Source: an uncultured bacterium
Lineage (GTDB): Bacteria; Actinomycetota; Coriobacteriia; Coriobacteriales; Eggerthellaceae
DNA: 5,955 bases
Assembly (NCBI GenBank): GCA_947649215.1
Contig: CANSQW010000090.1
Location: 1-5,955, forward strand
Reading direction: 5' to 3'
Position 1 is the first letter of the stretch. Each line of letters opens with the position of its first letter. Position numbers and translations under genes: made by a program. A model generated the notes under the pieces. It had not been told where the DNA came from and searched no databases. It worked only from the letters and a program-made list of their open reading frames with translations. Shown here one piece after another: positions 4,881 through 5,955 of this stretch.

Positions 4881-5339
4881 CTACGCGCCGCGCTCGGCCC
4901 AGGCGCGCAGAAGCTCCGCCTCGCGGGCCTCCATGACCTCGGCTTCCTCATCCACCACATGATCGTAGCCGCACAGGTGCAAAAGGCCGTGGACGAGCAG
5001 CAGGCTGATCTCCTCCTCGAAGGTGGTGGCGAACTCGGCGGTCTGGCGCTCGGCCACGTCGGGGGCGATGATGACGTCGCCCAGCTCGAAGACGGCGCCC
5101 TCCGGCGCGCCCGGCTCGTCCCCGCAGCCGTCGCACTCGAAGGAGAGCACGTCGGTGGGGCCCTGCTTGCCGCGATACTTCTCGTTCAGCTCGGCGATGA
5201 CCTCGTCGTCGACGAAGCTGATGGAGACCTCGGTGGCATCGGGGCGCTTCTCGGCCTCGAGCACGAAGCGGGTGAGCTCCTCAAGGGGCAGCGGGGCCAG
5301 GTCGGCCTCGCGGTAGCGGTAGCTGATCAGGATGTCCAT
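4881..5339 (-). CDS. ybeY: Endoribonuclease YbeY, 16S rRNA 3'-end maturation
   Basis: This 152-residue protein is in the normal size range. YbeY is a single-strand-specific metalloendoribonuclease required for 16S rRNA 3' maturation and 70S quality control. The zinc-binding motif H117-GLL-H121-LCGYD-H127 is intact. Also visible are the conserved TDVLSF (62-67) and LGDVIIAPDVA (86-96). The start ATG at 5339 lies seven bases after the phoH stop. The best ribosome-binding sequence, AGAAAGG, lies inside the phoH 3' end about 12 bases upstream and is modest, so coupling to phoH translation is likely. Neighbouring phoH and era fit functionally: YbeY is reported to interact with Era and with the PhoH-family protein YbeZ in other bacteria. 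Confidence 0.95.
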   Translation of the reverse strand: MDILISYRYREADLAPLPLEELTRFVLEAEKRPDATEVSISFVDDEVIAELNEKYRGKQGPTDVLSFECDGCGDEPGAPEGAVFELGDVIIAPDVAERQTAEFATTFEEEISLLLVHGLLHLCGYDHVVDEEAEVMEAREAELLRAWAERGA

Positions 5340-5346
5340 CTTCGTA

Positions 5347-5955
5347 TCAAGCCTTTCTTCCGGCGCGCTCGTAGGCGGCCACGATGGCGGCCACCAGCGA
5401 GTGGCGCACGACGTCCTTGCCGGTGAAATCGCAGAACGCGATGTCGGGGGTTCCCTCCAGGATGGGGCGCACGTGCGCCAGGCCCGAGATGCCGCGGGGC
5501 AGGTCGGTCTGGGACACGTCGCCGGTGACCACGATCTTCGAGCCGAAGCCGAGCCGGGTCAGGAACATCTTCATCTGCTCGGGCGTGGAGTTCTGCGCCT
5601 CGTCCAGGATGATGAAGCTGTCGTTTAAGGTGCGGCCGCGCATGAACGCGAGCGGCGCTATCTCGATGGTGCCGTTCTCGATGAGCTGGTTGGCGCGCTC
5701 GGCGTCGGTCATGTCGTAGAGCGCGTCGTAGAGCGGGCGGATGTAGGGATCCACCTTCTCGGTAAGGGTGCCGGGGAGAAACCCCAGGCTCTCGCCGGCC
5801 TCCACGATGGGGCGCGTGAGGATGACGCGACCCACCTCCTTGCGCTTGAGCGCGGCGACGGCCATGGCCATGGCGAGGTAGGTCTTGCCCGTGCCGGCCG
5901 GCCCCATGCCGAAGGTGATGGTGTGCTCGCGGATGGCGTCGACGTAGCGCTTCTG
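5347..5955 (-). CDS. phoH: PhoH family ATPase, C-terminal part (runs off the right edge)
   Basis: The last 202 codons are present; the start lies beyond the window (family members are about 320-350 residues). Visible are Walker A GPAGTGKT (fragment residues 18-25), the strongly conserved [17 protein letters not shown] and [14 protein letters not shown], Walker [10 protein letters not shown] and [12 protein letters not shown]. These identify a PhoH/YbeZ P-loop ATPase. In other bacteria YbeZ has ATPase activity, is proposed to be an RNA helicase, and partners the YbeY nuclease encoded just downstream. The stop TGA (5347-5349) is seven bases before ybeY. An internal Met (5907) is not the real start because [16 protein letters not shown] continues upstream in frame without a stop. 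Confidence 0.95.
   Translation of the reverse strand, partial: QKRYVDAIREHTITFGMGPAGTGKTYLAMAMAVAALKRKEVGRVILTRPIVEAGESLGFLPGTLTEKVDPYIRPLYDALYDMTDAERANQLIENGTIEIAPLAFMRGRTLNDSFIILDEAQNSTPEQMKMFLTRLGFGSKIVVTGDVSQTDLPRGISGLAHVRPILEGTPDIAFCDFTGKDVVRHSLVAAIVAAYERAGRKA

Noticed and set aside
4394..4960. Upstream in-frame extension of era as a fusion protein
   Set aside because: The extension overlaps dgkA and ybeY in another frame, has low-complexity Arg/Pro/Gly composition, and a strong ribosome-binding site sits at the 4393 ATG.

Overview
This is a GC-rich window in which codons end overwhelmingly in G or C. All seven recognisable genes lie on the minus strand. In transcription order (high to low coordinates) they are phoH (cut by the right edge), ybeY, dgkA, era, a zinc-ribbon/transmembrane/triple-PASTA membrane protein, recO, and rpsO (cut by the left edge). 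The order phoH-ybeY-dgkA-era-recO is a classic Gram-positive housekeeping arrangement. Together with the high GC and the Ala-rich proteins, it suggests a high-GC actinobacterium, most likely of class Coriobacteriia (Eggerthella/Gordonibacter/Adlercreutzia-like). That placement is inference from gene order, composition and style of protein, not a database match.

Region by region: 5955-4394 is a tight cluster (gaps of 7, 26 and 41 bases) encoding the PhoH ATPase, the YbeY rRNA-maturation endonuclease, a DgkA-type lipid kinase and the Era GTPase. The 41-base dgkA-era gap holds a perfect GC hairpin directly against the era ribosome-binding site. Next comes a 389-base gene-free gap (3084-3472). 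It carries a 184-bp inverted-repeat element (3260-3443) with 36-nt arms and three internal hairpins, then a likely promoter for the next gene. The PASTA protein (1176-3083) and recO (396-1172) are separated by 3 bases and are probably translationally coupled. A 256-base gap (140-395) then holds a good sigma70-type promoter and a leader of about 140 nt with hairpins, ahead of rpsO.

Functionally, ybeY, era, phoH and rpsO all touch the 30S ribosomal subunit or rRNA maturation. dgkA recycles lipid carriers or diacylglycerol, recO acts in recombinational repair, and the PASTA protein is a probable cell-envelope sensor lacking a kinase domain, inserted between two housekeeping genes. The items most worth a second look are the 184-bp element, the kinase-less zinc-ribbon/PASTA protein and the rpsO leader. 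There is no sign of CRISPR, tRNA or rRNA genes, insertion-sequence transposases or a defence system.
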